A stretch of 17,812 bases of DNA from DASSOY01 sp035776675. GTDB taxonomy: Bacteria; Bacillota; Bacilli; Bacillales; DASSOY01. The position numbers and the translations under genes are program-made. Position 1 is the first letter of the stretch. Each line of letters opens with the position of its first letter. Positions 7,463-13,372 of the stretch are shown in pieces. The DNA lies in the NCBI GenBank assembly GCA_035776675.1, contig DASTWO010000024.1:1-17812 (forward strand). Direction: 5' to 3'. A model generated the notes under the pieces. The model saw nothing but the letters and a program-made list of their open reading frames with translations, had not been told where the DNA came from and made no database searches.

Positions 7463-8015
7463 GATACCCGTCCTCCTCCATAAGCCTTCTCAATTTCTGG
7501 CGAGCCCGATCCAACCTGGTTTTCACCGTGTTGGGTTTGATTGACAAAAGCTCGCTGATGCCGTATATGGAAAACTCCTCATAATAAAACAATAAAATAA
7601 CCTCGCGATACTTGACGGTCAACGATAAAATATGGCGAGCCAGCTGTTTTTCCGTTTCTTTCTGAACGAGAAATAGTTCCGGCGTATGGTCAGTTTCTCT
7701 ATTAGCTATAAAATCGAACTTCCCAAACAAGGTCTTACGGAAGACCGAACTTTTCAAAACATCCTTGCATTGGTTAATGGTAATTCGGTAAACCCATGTT
7801 TTGACCGAAGACTCTCCTCTGAAATCATCATAATGATCGTAACAGCTGACGAAAACGTCCTGAACAACATCTTCGGCCCGCCCCCAATCCTTCACGTAAT
7901 GGTAAGCGAGCTTGGTTAATCCTTCCCCGTATTGATTCATAAGAGTTCCCAGCCATTCTTCACGGTCCTTATGGCCTTCCGTTGACAATGGAATCTTTCT
8001 TTTCCCGTCATCCAT
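7452..8015 (-). CDS. ECF RNA polymerase sigma factor (locus 2)
   Basis: Group 4 sigma factor of 187 residues. Sigma region 2 is at about 23-89 (KLAYHYVKDWGRAED..QDVFVSCY and DFRGESSVKTWVYRIT) and region 4 at about 122-178 (LTVKYREVI, then KPNTVKTRLDRARQKLRRL). It shares long identical stretches with the sigma factor at 1894-2472, so the two are paralogues. ATG at 8015 is preferred: AGGGGTGA lies 5 bases upstream, and the predicted ECF promoter would start transcription near 8059, downstream of the alternative GTG at 8078. The stop overlaps the ATG of the anti-sigma-LCP gene by 11 bp, exactly as in locus 1. The regulon probably concerns the cell envelope, judged from its partner genes. Confidence 0.93.
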   Translation of the reverse strand: MDDGKRKIPLSTEGHKDREEWLGTLMNQYGEGLTKLAYHYVKDWGRAEDVVQDVFVSCYDHYDDFRGESSVKTWVYRITINQCKDVLKSSVFRKTLFGKFDFIANRETDHTPELFLVQKETEKQLARHILSLTVKYREVILLFYYEEFSIYGISELLSIKPNTVKTRLDRARQKLRRLMEEDGYHGR

Positions 8016-8065
8016 CCCCTTCACCCCTACCCAACAATCATTTGAACCGGTTCTTCTATTCTTTA

Positions 8066-8091
8066 GACGAGATTTCACCGTCCAGGTTTCG
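8066..8091 (-). promoter_or_regulatory. ECF-type autoregulatory promoter of sigma locus 2
   Basis: On the minus strand GAAAC (8086-8090, preceded by C rather than the usual T) is separated by exactly 16 bases from CGTC (8066-8069), a close match to the SigM/SigV/SigW-type consensus. CGTCTAAA follows as in locus 1. The start point would leave a leader of about 45 bases before ATG 8015. Confidence 0.7.
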
Positions 8092-8099
8092 TAAATGAT

Positions 8100-8140
8100 A
8101 AAAAAAAGTAGCGAAACCCCATTTTGTGGGCTACACTACT
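8100..8140 (-). terminator. Terminator after the secreted-protein gene
   Basis: The arms AGTAG (minus strand, 8136-8140) and CTACT (8107-8111), with an inner CCCA / TGGG stem, form an interrupted hairpin followed by eight T residues (8100-8107). It lies about 75 bp after the stop codon at 8213 and just before the ECF promoter of the next operon. Bases 8141-8212 show no gene. Confidence 0.72.
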
Positions 8141-8212
8141 GATTTTAGCATGAATTTCACCAGGCTTTTCATAAAGGAATCGACCTTACCGATCATGAAG
8201 CGATCAAAACGT

Positions 8213-8728
8213 TCAGTTGTGACATCCATTTAAGGTGTTTTGCAAAATAACAGGTCCCAACTTATTTGTTTCTGAATTTGAAAGACGCACTTGTACAACT
8301 GTTTTCTCAGGAAGTTCTGAGGTAATCTCATCAAATTTGCCTGCCCAAGGAGTCCCACCGAACCAACTCGGAACATCCTGCTCAACGGGATACATCTGAA
8401 ATCGCCAACTGATGACATCCGGAATTTGGGCGAAACCTTCATATTGATCATAATCTCCGAGTGAAGATGGCGACGGAAGCCAATCCGCATAGATCCCTAT
8501 ACTTTGCCGTTTTCGCACAGGACTTGATGGCGCATCGGAATAAGGTTTTTCTACATGTGCAATTAAAGCGGTGCCCATGGCGTTAGGAATATCTCTAACC
8601 GGTTTAAGGACCACGCTGCATGGATAAAACACATTTGAGGGAGTCTGGGCCAAGGAGATATCCGGATGAGACAGAACAATGATGAAACTTATCATTAGGC
8701 AAATGAACCAGGAAAATCGCCCTTTCAT
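8213..8728 (-). CDS. Secreted protein of unknown function
   Basis: 171 residues, family not recognised. The N-terminus is a classical signal peptide: MKGR, a hydrophobic core FSWFICLMISFIIVLS and a likely signal peptidase site after about residue 28 (ISLAQ or nearby). The mature part has two cysteines, one near its start (FYPCSVV) and one four residues from the end of the chain (NGCHN), which could form a disulfide linking both ends. It is rich in Pro, Ser and Trp, with segments such as YADWLPSPSSLGDYDQYEGF and SWFGGTPWAGKF. No lipobox is seen. ATG at 8728 is chosen because TTAGGAGG lies 7 bases upstream; an ATG six codons earlier includes that site. It is flanked by terminators on both sides, so it is probably monocistronic. 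Confidence 0.75.
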   Translation of the reverse strand: MKGRFSWFICLMISFIIVLSHPDISLAQTPSNVFYPCSVVLKPVRDIPNAMGTALIAHVEKPYSDAPSSPVRKRQSIGIYADWLPSPSSLGDYDQYEGFAQIPDVISWRFQMYPVEQDVPSWFGGTPWAGKFDEITSELPEKTVVQVRLSNSETNKLGPVILQNTLNGCHN

Positions 8729-8790
8729 TCTTTTTCCTCCTAACATTGAGTTGGCTTTATTTTCTTCCTTCTATTTTCTTCTTATACTAA

Positions 8791-8818
8791 TAAAAAGAAG
8801 GACAGCCTTTAGCTGCCC
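8791..8818 (-). terminator. Terminator after the SASP-like gene
   Basis: On the minus strand GGGCAGC, a 5-base loop and GCTGTCC form a 7-bp stem (8800-8818, one G-T pair), followed by TTCTTTTTA. It begins 3 bases after the stop codon of the gene ending at 8822. Confidence 0.88.
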
Positions 8819-8821
8819 GAT

Positions 8822-9007
8822 TTACATATCCTCATTGGTCCTGGTTCGTTTTTCTTTGCTTTGCCCTGCATCCTCGAGGATTTTCGGCGTGATTACATCC
8901 CGGCTAGCGGGGGAAGCATGCACACCGAATTCCTCTGCAATCTCTTCTTTGTGCTGTCGGAGCATATCTTCCGCTCCCGAAACGACGAGTTTATTTCTGG
9001 CGCTCAT
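8822..9007 (-). CDS. Degenerate alpha/beta-type small acid-soluble spore protein
   Basis: 61 residues. The first half, ARNKLVVSGAEDMLRQHKEEIAEEFGV, is the N-terminal part of alpha/beta-type SASPs, proteins that coat DNA in the spore and are cut by the GPR protease at the EIA.EFG site, which is kept here. The second half departs from the family: after SR the glycine-rich NGSVGGE segment is absent and the usual ITKRLV helix reads ITPKILED, followed by a charged tail (QSKEKRTRTNEDM). ATG at 9007 has GAAGGGGG six bases upstream. It stands alone between the ylqH stop and its own strong terminator, as SASP genes usually do. Expression in the forespore from a SigG promoter is expected from the family, but I could not identify a convincing SigG site. 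DNA binding may be weakened. Confidence 0.72.
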   Translation of the reverse strand: MSARNKLVVSGAEDMLRQHKEEIAEEFGVHASPASRDVITPKILEDAGQSKEKRTRTNEDM

Positions 9008-9022
9008 TTTCGGCCCCCTTCA

Positions 9023-9054
9023 CAAATGGTGTATTCTTTAAACTAACCCATTTG
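9023..9054. repeat. Inverted repeat upstream of the SASP-like gene
   Basis: CAAATGG (9023-9029) and CCATTTG (9048-9054) are a perfect 7-bp inverted repeat with 18 bases between, filling the gap between the ylqH stop and the SASP-like ribosome site. It could be a regulator site, or chance. Confidence 0.35.
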
Positions 9055-9062
9055 GAAGAATA

Positions 9063-9335
9063 TTATTTATCCGTCTGGCTTTGATCCAACCGATAAATAA
9101 AAGCAAAGACTTCTGCGACAACCTGGTAAAGATCCGGCGGAATGGCATCATTCAAATTCAACTGAGCCAGCAAACTGACAAGAGATTGGTCTTCCTGAAT
9201 GGGGATTTCATGTTCTTTGGCAAGGCGAATGATTTTCTCAGCCAATTCGCCCTCACCTTTCGCGGAAACATAAGGAGCGTCTCGTTTTTCCTGCTCATAG
9301 GTTAGGGCAACTGCCTGTTTTCTTTTATTATTCAT
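9063..9335 (-). CDS. ylqH: YlqH, stand-alone FlhB C-terminal domain-like protein
   Basis: 90 residues, matching the cytoplasmic C-terminal part of the flagellar export protein FlhB that follows its self-cleavage site: AVALTYEQEKRDAPYVSAKGEGELAEKI corresponds to VAL.Y......AP.V.AKG, and EIPIQED..L...L to the next segment, ending in IPPDLYQVVAEVFAFIYRL. The NPTH cleavage motif itself is absent (KRKQ in its place), as expected for a stand-alone domain. It lacks the membrane part. The ATG overlaps the ylqG stop by 4 bp (ATGA), so the two are translationally coupled. In Bacillus the ylqG-ylqH pair sits at the end of this operon; a role in or derived from flagellar secretion has been supposed but not established here. 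Confidence 0.9.
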   Translation of the reverse strand: MNNKRKQAVALTYEQEKRDAPYVSAKGEGELAEKIIRLAKEHEIPIQEDQSLVSLLAQLNLNDAIPPDLYQVVAEVFAFIYRLDQSQTDK

Positions 9336-10798
9336 ATACGGAAGTCCACCTCACTTAAGGAACCTGTTCCATCATTGGCCCATTCCGATCCTGGCGCACC
9401 ACCTTGCGCCTGCTTTAATGACGATAACTGATAGCCACCATCCTCAAGCTGTTCTTTTAATATGGGTTCAAAGTGCTCAATCAAGGCACGAAGATCGTGA
9501 GATTCATTAAAAATGCGAATCCCGACAAATCGCTTTTGAATATTCACATCTACAACCGTTTCTTGCAAATGCTCCAATTCCAAATAGAAAAGCACGCGGC
9601 AAAAGTCAGCATCGAAGATACCGTCCTTCTGTTTCTTTCCTTCCCATTTAATCGTGGCTTCTGAAAGATGAGAACCTGATTGGACAGGAAGTTGGATGAT
9701 GGTTTGAAATTCACCCGAAGCGTTGAGCTGTTGGGAAGTTATATGTGCCAACAGCTGCCGGGATTGCTGTCTTACATCGCTTGATTGGGTTTGCTGAATA
9801 ACCTGCATCAACAGCGGCTTTAAAGTCGCCTGATGTTGCATCATTTGTGTCTGAATCAAGCGAGAATCCGCTTCAAATGAAAATCCAAATCGAGACAGGA
9901 CCCGAAGTAATTGCGGTTGAATCAGCTTCTCTACATCGATGAGAGTTTGAACCTGTTGTGAATTCATTTGAGCCAACACTTGCCGGGCATGACGCTTGAC
10001 CTCGCCAGGGTTTTCCTCATGAATAATCTGCGTTAACGCAGATTTCAATGTTTCCAAACCGCCGCTTTTGGGGAGATTTTGCAATTGACCGAGATCATGT
10101 TCAAATGACAGTCCCAAGCGAGCGACCCCTTGTTGCAAAGATTGTCGCATTTCCGCACCTGACATGCTTGGTTTAAGAATCAGTTCAGGAAGCAATTTCC
10201 GCAACTGCTGAAACTCCGGTGATTTCTCAGATACCTTGTTCAATGATTCCATTAGCTTTCCTAATTGTTCATGTAGTGGAGGAGCCTGTCGTTCGGCAAC
10301 CAACATCTCAAACATAGCATGGGTCGCAGGAAGCCGTCTTGCTCCCATTTGTTTGAGAACGTCTAAGGCATCTTGTTTATTTTCCGTTGTATGGAGCCAT
10401 TCCGAACCTTTAACAATCAGTTCTTTTGATAATGGCAGTCTTTCATCGATGAAAGACTGTACAACAGCCTCACGCGACTTTGTTGAAGACAATCCAAGAC
10501 TTTCGAGCAATCTGGAAACGGGATTTCCTTTTTCCGCAATCCCTTCATTTGCTTGCAACACTTTTAACACTGGGGTCCCTTTTGCATTGGCTACTTGCAG
10601 CCAATAAGAACGCCCCGCAACCAAAGGGGCATCCAATTGAGCGTGAATTTTCAAGCCGCCAAGTTGGACCAGCGCGCGATTATGGGGAAACAGCTTCATG
10701 ATTTTCCCTGAAAAAATTTGTCCCTTAACAAGGGAGATGCTTCTCACACCGGTTGATCTAACCGGTTGAAGGGACGCCAGGACAGCCCGGAGATTCAC
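9332..10798 (-). CDS. ylqG: YlqG-like protein with FliK-type C-terminal domain
   Basis: 488 residues, Gln-rich, not secreted. The N-terminal 80 residues (KGQIFSGKIMKLFPHNRALVQLGGLKIHAQ) look like a small beta-barrel. The middle is helical and contains two related segments: RLGLSFE..TLKSALTQII..V...ARQVLAQMNSQQV (about 227-283) and RFGFSFE..TLKPLLMQVI..V...SRQLLAHITSQQL (about 303-358). The last 120 residues resemble the flagellar hook-length control (FliK) C-terminal domain, with LPV, FYLELEHL..TVVDV and FEPILKEQLEDGGYQLSSL. GTG at 10798 is preferred because GAGGAGGAG lies 6 bases before it; an ATG at 10819 has no ribosome site and precedes that element. It follows rnhB by 54 bp and overlaps ylqH. 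Position and the FlhB-like partner point to a flagellum-derived pair of unknown job. Confidence 0.85.
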   Translation of the reverse strand: MNLRAVLASLQPVRSTGVRSISLVKGQIFSGKIMKLFPHNRALVQLGGLKIHAQLDAPLVAGRSYWLQVANAKGTPVLKVLQANEGIAEKGNPVSRLLESLGLSSTKSREAVVQSFIDERLPLSKELIVKGSEWLHTTENKQDALDVLKQMGARRLPATHAMFEMLVAERQAPPLHEQLGKLMESLNKVSEKSPEFQQLRKLLPELILKPSMSGAEMRQSLQQGVARLGLSFEHDLGQLQNLPKSGGLETLKSALTQIIHEENPGEVKRHARQVLAQMNSQQVQTLIDVEKLIQPQLLRVLSRFGFSFEADSRLIQTQMMQHQATLKPLLMQVIQQTQSSDVRQQSRQLLAHITSQQLNASGEFQTIIQLPVQSGSHLSEATIKWEGKKQKDGIFDADFCRVLFYLELEHLQETVVDVNIQKRFVGIRIFNESHDLRALIEHFEPILKEQLEDGGYQLSSLKQAQGGAPGSEWANDGTGSLSEVDFRI

Positions 10799-10852
10799 TC
10801 CCGTCTCCTCCTCATACAAGATAGATTTTGAAGAGAGCGTTTCTGAAAATCC

Positions 10853-11656
10853 TCACCCGACCTCCGGACTTGAACCTTTGACTTCCATACGTACTCGCTC
10901 TCTTACAGGTGCAAAAGAACGACGATGCGCCTCACACGCCCCGTAACGTTCAAGGTTCTTCAAATGTTCAGCGGTCGCATAACCAAAATGGCGGGAAAAC
11001 CCGTATTTCGGATAGGTTTTGTGAAGCTCTCTCATTAAACGATCTCTTGTCACTTTGGCGACAATGGAACCGGCCGCTATGGAAACACTGCGGCTGTCTC
11101 CTTTAACAATTGACGTTTGCGGCATGGAAATTGGCAGTTCCATGGCATCGGCAAGAACATGCTGAGGGGCGACTCCCAATTCCTCGATCGCCTCAACCAT
11201 CGCACGTTTTGCCGCTTGATAGATATTCAGGCGATCGATTTCCGGTGCGCTGACAATCCCTACACCCACTGCTTCCGCCTTGTGATAGATTTCCTCAAAT
11301 AATGTTTCACGTATAGTTTCGGTTAATTGTTTGGAATCGTTAAGCCCTATTAGAGAAATTTCTTTGTTCAAAATGACAGCTCCCGCTACAACCGGACCGG
11401 CAAGCGGACCACGACCCGCTTCATCAACACCCGCAACCAAAGGGCTGCCCTGCTGCCAAATTTGATTTTCATATGTACTCATTTCAATATATTTTTTCTT
11501 TTGATCCATTCGTTTACGTTGCTGCTTTTGCCACGTGGCCAATAACTGTTGCACGCCTTTACGCTCATCTTGTTGCAGCTTTTTGATTTCCTCTTCGGAC
11601 ATCGACGCGGTTTCCTCGTACAACCGCTCTTTGATTTCGCGTATTGTTTTCCTCAA
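10853..11656 (-). CDS. rnhB: Ribonuclease HII
   Basis: Cleaves the RNA strand of RNA-DNA hybrids and removes ribonucleotides misincorporated in DNA. 267 residues, slightly longer than B. subtilis RnhB (255). It has the helical N-terminal extension typical of Bacillus RnhB (about 1-70), then GVDEAGRGPLAGPVVAGAV with catalytic Asp78 and Glu79, VLADAM with Asp170 and IVKGDSRSVSIAAGSIVAKVTRD with Asp187. A TTG at 11656 is the best start, placed 7 bases after AGAGGTGA; an in-frame TTG at 11677 would lie inside the T-run of the preceding terminator. The gene thus begins right after a terminator, so it is reached by readthrough or an unseen promoter. Confidence 0.95.
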   Translation of the reverse strand: MRKTIREIKERLYEETASMSEEEIKKLQQDERKGVQQLLATWQKQQRKRMDQKKKYIEMSTYENQIWQQGSPLVAGVDEAGRGPLAGPVVAGAVILNKEISLIGLNDSKQLTETIRETLFEEIYHKAEAVGVGIVSAPEIDRLNIYQAAKRAMVEAIEELGVAPQHVLADAMELPISMPQTSIVKGDSRSVSIAAGSIVAKVTRDRLMRELHKTYPKYGFSRHFGYATAEHLKNLERYGACEAHRRSFAPVRERVRMEVKGSSPEVG

Positions 11657-11675
11657 CAGTTCCTCACCTCTGCAC

Positions 11676-11721
11676 AAAAAAACTTCACCTATCTATATTT
11701 TCAACGTACGGAAGGTGAAGT
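11676..11721 (-). terminator. Terminator between rbgA and rnhB
   Basis: Perfect 9-bp arms ACTTCACCT (minus strand, 11713-11721) and AGGTGAAGT (11682-11690) enclose an unusually long 22-base A/T-rich loop and are followed by seven T residues ending at 11676. The rnhB ribosome site follows at once, so this may be an attenuator inside the operon. Confidence 0.8.
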
Positions 11722-11732
11722 CCTCTTTAGCT

Positions 11733-12593
11733 CTATATATTTACATCATCTGGCGTTTCAAGTGATAGGTTGCCGATTTTCCCTGTTTGCAAATCCCGGA
11801 GAATCAGGGCCCCGGCTTTGTCGTAATCAATTTCTCCACCGCGGATGATACAACCGCGTTTCCTGCCGATTTCATCGAACAATTCAAGGTCATCTTCCGG
11901 AATCTCCTCAAGCTGATAACGCGTCATTAATTTCTTCGGATAACGTTTCTTCAATAAGCGGAGCACGAATAAAGCCACATCTTGAGATTCAAACAGTTCA
12001 TCCTTGATCGCCCCTGTCGCCGCAAGACGCATCCCGGTTGCCTGATCCTCGAATTTCGGCCATAGAATGCCCGGCGTATCGAGTAATTCCAATTTGCCTT
12101 TGACCTTAATCCATTGCTGTTGTCGCGTGATGCCGGGACGATCTCCAACCTTGGCGGTTCTTCTACCTGCAAGCCGGTTGATTAAAGTCGATTTGCCGAC
12201 ATTCGGAATTCCCAGAATCAAAGCGCGGATTGCACGAGGATTCATGCCTTTCGCCTTCATTTTCTCATGTTTATCATGCATCAGACGTTCCGCGGCGGGA
12301 ATGATCTGATCGGTTCCCTTGCCGGTTTGTGAATTCAAAGTCAAGATTTCTTCGACACCTTGATTTTGAAAATCCCGTTGCCACTGCTCGGTGACAGAGG
12401 AATCAGCCATATCGGCTTTATTCAACAAGAGCAGCCTGGGTTTTCCGGCAGCCATTTCATCCACCATCGGATTTCTCGAGGAATCCGGAATTCTTGCATC
12501 GACCAGTTCCAGAACAATATCGATTTTTTTGATCTTTTCTTTGACTTCCCGTTTTGTCTTAGCCATATGGCCCGGAAACCATTGAATTGTCAT
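11733..12593 (-). CDS. rbgA: RbgA (YlqF), 50S ribosome assembly GTPase
   Basis: Circularly permuted GTPase that acts late in 50S subunit assembly, helping uL16 and neighbours to bind. 286 residues, near-collinear with B. subtilis YlqF (282). Motifs appear in permuted order: NKAD (G4, 58-61), the P-loop GIPNVGKST (G1, 128-136) and DTPGILWPKF (G3, from 172). The N-terminal MTIQWFPGHMAK carries His9, the residue proposed to help GTP hydrolysis. The C-terminal GCIIRGGEIDYDKA matches the RNA-binding part. The ATG is preceded by AGTAGGTG, within the 3' end of lepB, 11 bp away, so translation is probably coupled. A terminator follows its stop codon. Confidence 0.98.
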   Translation of the reverse strand: MTIQWFPGHMAKTKREVKEKIKKIDIVLELVDARIPDSSRNPMVDEMAAGKPRLLLLNKADMADSSVTEQWQRDFQNQGVEEILTLNSQTGKGTDQIIPAAERLMHDKHEKMKAKGMNPRAIRALILGIPNVGKSTLINRLAGRRTAKVGDRPGITRQQQWIKVKGKLELLDTPGILWPKFEDQATGMRLAATGAIKDELFESQDVALFVLRLLKKRYPKKLMTRYQLEEIPEDDLELFDEIGRKRGCIIRGGEIDYDKAGALILRDLQTGKIGNLSLETPDDVNI

Positions 12594-12604
12594 GAATGGA
12601 ACAC

Positions 12605-13129
12605 CTACTCTACTATATGAAAATCACCAATCGGCCAAAATTGCAATACAACCTCGCCCACTACGTCTTCCAGCGGAACCGGTCCTATAATTCGGCTATC
12701 CTTGCTACGCCTGCGATTGTCTCCCATTACAAAAAGATAAGCTTCTGGAACTGTTGTTTCAAAATGCTGTGTTAAATCTCCAGTTACCTGTTTTTTGTAA
12801 GGTTGTAAATAAGGTTCAGGGATTGCTTTTCCATCGACATATAATGTGTCGTTCCGATAGGCGATATGCTCACCCGGCAGCCCAATCACACGCTTGATAA
12901 AATCTTTCGTTTCCGTTGCATGAAAAACAATGATATCAAAACGCTCCGGATCCCCGACATTATAAGCCAATTTGTTGATGATCAGGCGATCATGATTATG
13001 TAAAGTCGGCATCATCGACTTGCCGTCAACGATAATCGGTGCGAAAAGCACGTATCGGACCAATGCCGCCAGAATGAATGCAATCAACAACGCCTTGACC
13101 CATTCCCACGTTTCTTTCTTTGCAGACAT
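12605..13129 (-). CDS. lepB: Type I signal peptidase
   Basis: Membrane serine protease that removes signal peptides from Sec and Tat exported proteins. 174 residues with the short Gram-positive (SipS-like) layout: cytoplasmic MSAKKETWEW, one membrane helix (about 12-33), then box B DGKSMMPTL with catalytic Ser38, a box C region, box D KRVIGLPGE with general-base Lys79, and box E GDNRRRSKDSR. The ATG at 13129 has GGGGG seven bases upstream; the reading frame is open 32 codons further but that stretch is not conserved-looking and has no ribosome site. It sits between rplS and rbgA as in many Bacillales. A terminator and a 243-bp gap separate it from rplS, so it should have its own promoter in or beside the 43-nt repeats. 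Confidence 0.97.
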   Translation of the reverse strand: MSAKKETWEWVKALLIAFILAALVRYVLFAPIIVDGKSMMPTLHNHDRLIINKLAYNVGDPERFDIIVFHATETKDFIKRVIGLPGEHIAYRNDTLYVDGKAIPEPYLQPYKKQVTGDLTQHFETTVPEAYLFVMGDNRRRSKDSRIIGPVPLEDVVGEVVLQFWPIGDFHIVE

Positions 13130-13217
13130 CGTTTTTCCCCCAAACGCAAATGTTCCAGAATCATAAAAATTAATCGCTACAGAGCCGTTGAAACTTTTCT
13201 CTAAGAAAACAGCTCCA

Positions 13218-13260
13218 GTGCCCACACCTTTATTTCGTTACGGGTTTAAGCACAGAGCAA
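13218..13260 (-). repeat. 43-nt intergenic repeat, copy B
   Basis: Second copy of the repeat described at 13300-13342. The first 25 nt (13236-13260) are identical to that copy, the next six differ and the last 12 agree at 11 positions. The hairpin is weaker here, as one inner pair is lost (GGTGT for GGTTT). A degenerate trace (GCTCTGTAGC.ATTAA) may exist at 13171-13186. Confidence 0.85.
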
Positions 13261-13299
13261 TTGGAATCTTCACCTTTAGAAACCGCCTCGTTCTGCGAG

Positions 13300-13342
13300 G
13301 TGCCCAAACCTGCAATGCGTTACGGGTTTAAGCACAGAGCAA
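13300..13342 (-). repeat. 43-nt intergenic repeat, copy A
   Basis: On the minus strand the unit starts TTGCTCTGTGCTTAAACCC and ends GGGCAC. It can fold as GTGC / GCAC outside and AAACC / GGTTT inside around a 14-base loop. Its 5' end touches the T-run of the rplS terminator. The second copy is 82 bp further along. Function unknown; it lies in the leader region of lepB. Confidence 0.85.
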
Positions 13343-13369
13343 AAAAGGGACTTGGTGTCAAGTCCCTTT
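13341..13369 (-). terminator. Terminator after rplS
   Basis: An 11-bp perfect stem (core GGGACTTG / CAAGTCCC) with a 4-base loop (13355-13358) is followed on the minus strand by six T residues (13341-13346). It begins 4 bases after the rplS stop codon and closes the ylxM-ffh-rplS transcription unit. Confidence 0.93.
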
Positions 13370-13372
13370 CGC

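Noticed and set aside
13130..13225. 32-codon N-terminal extension of the signal peptidase
   Set aside because: No ribosome site, and the canonical cytoplasmic start MSAKKETWEW has a good one.
13236..13342. Two 25-nt direct repeats taken as a mini CRISPR array
   Set aside because: Only two copies, the intervening 57 nt are too long for a usual spacer, similarity extends past the exact repeat after a gap, and no cas genes are present.
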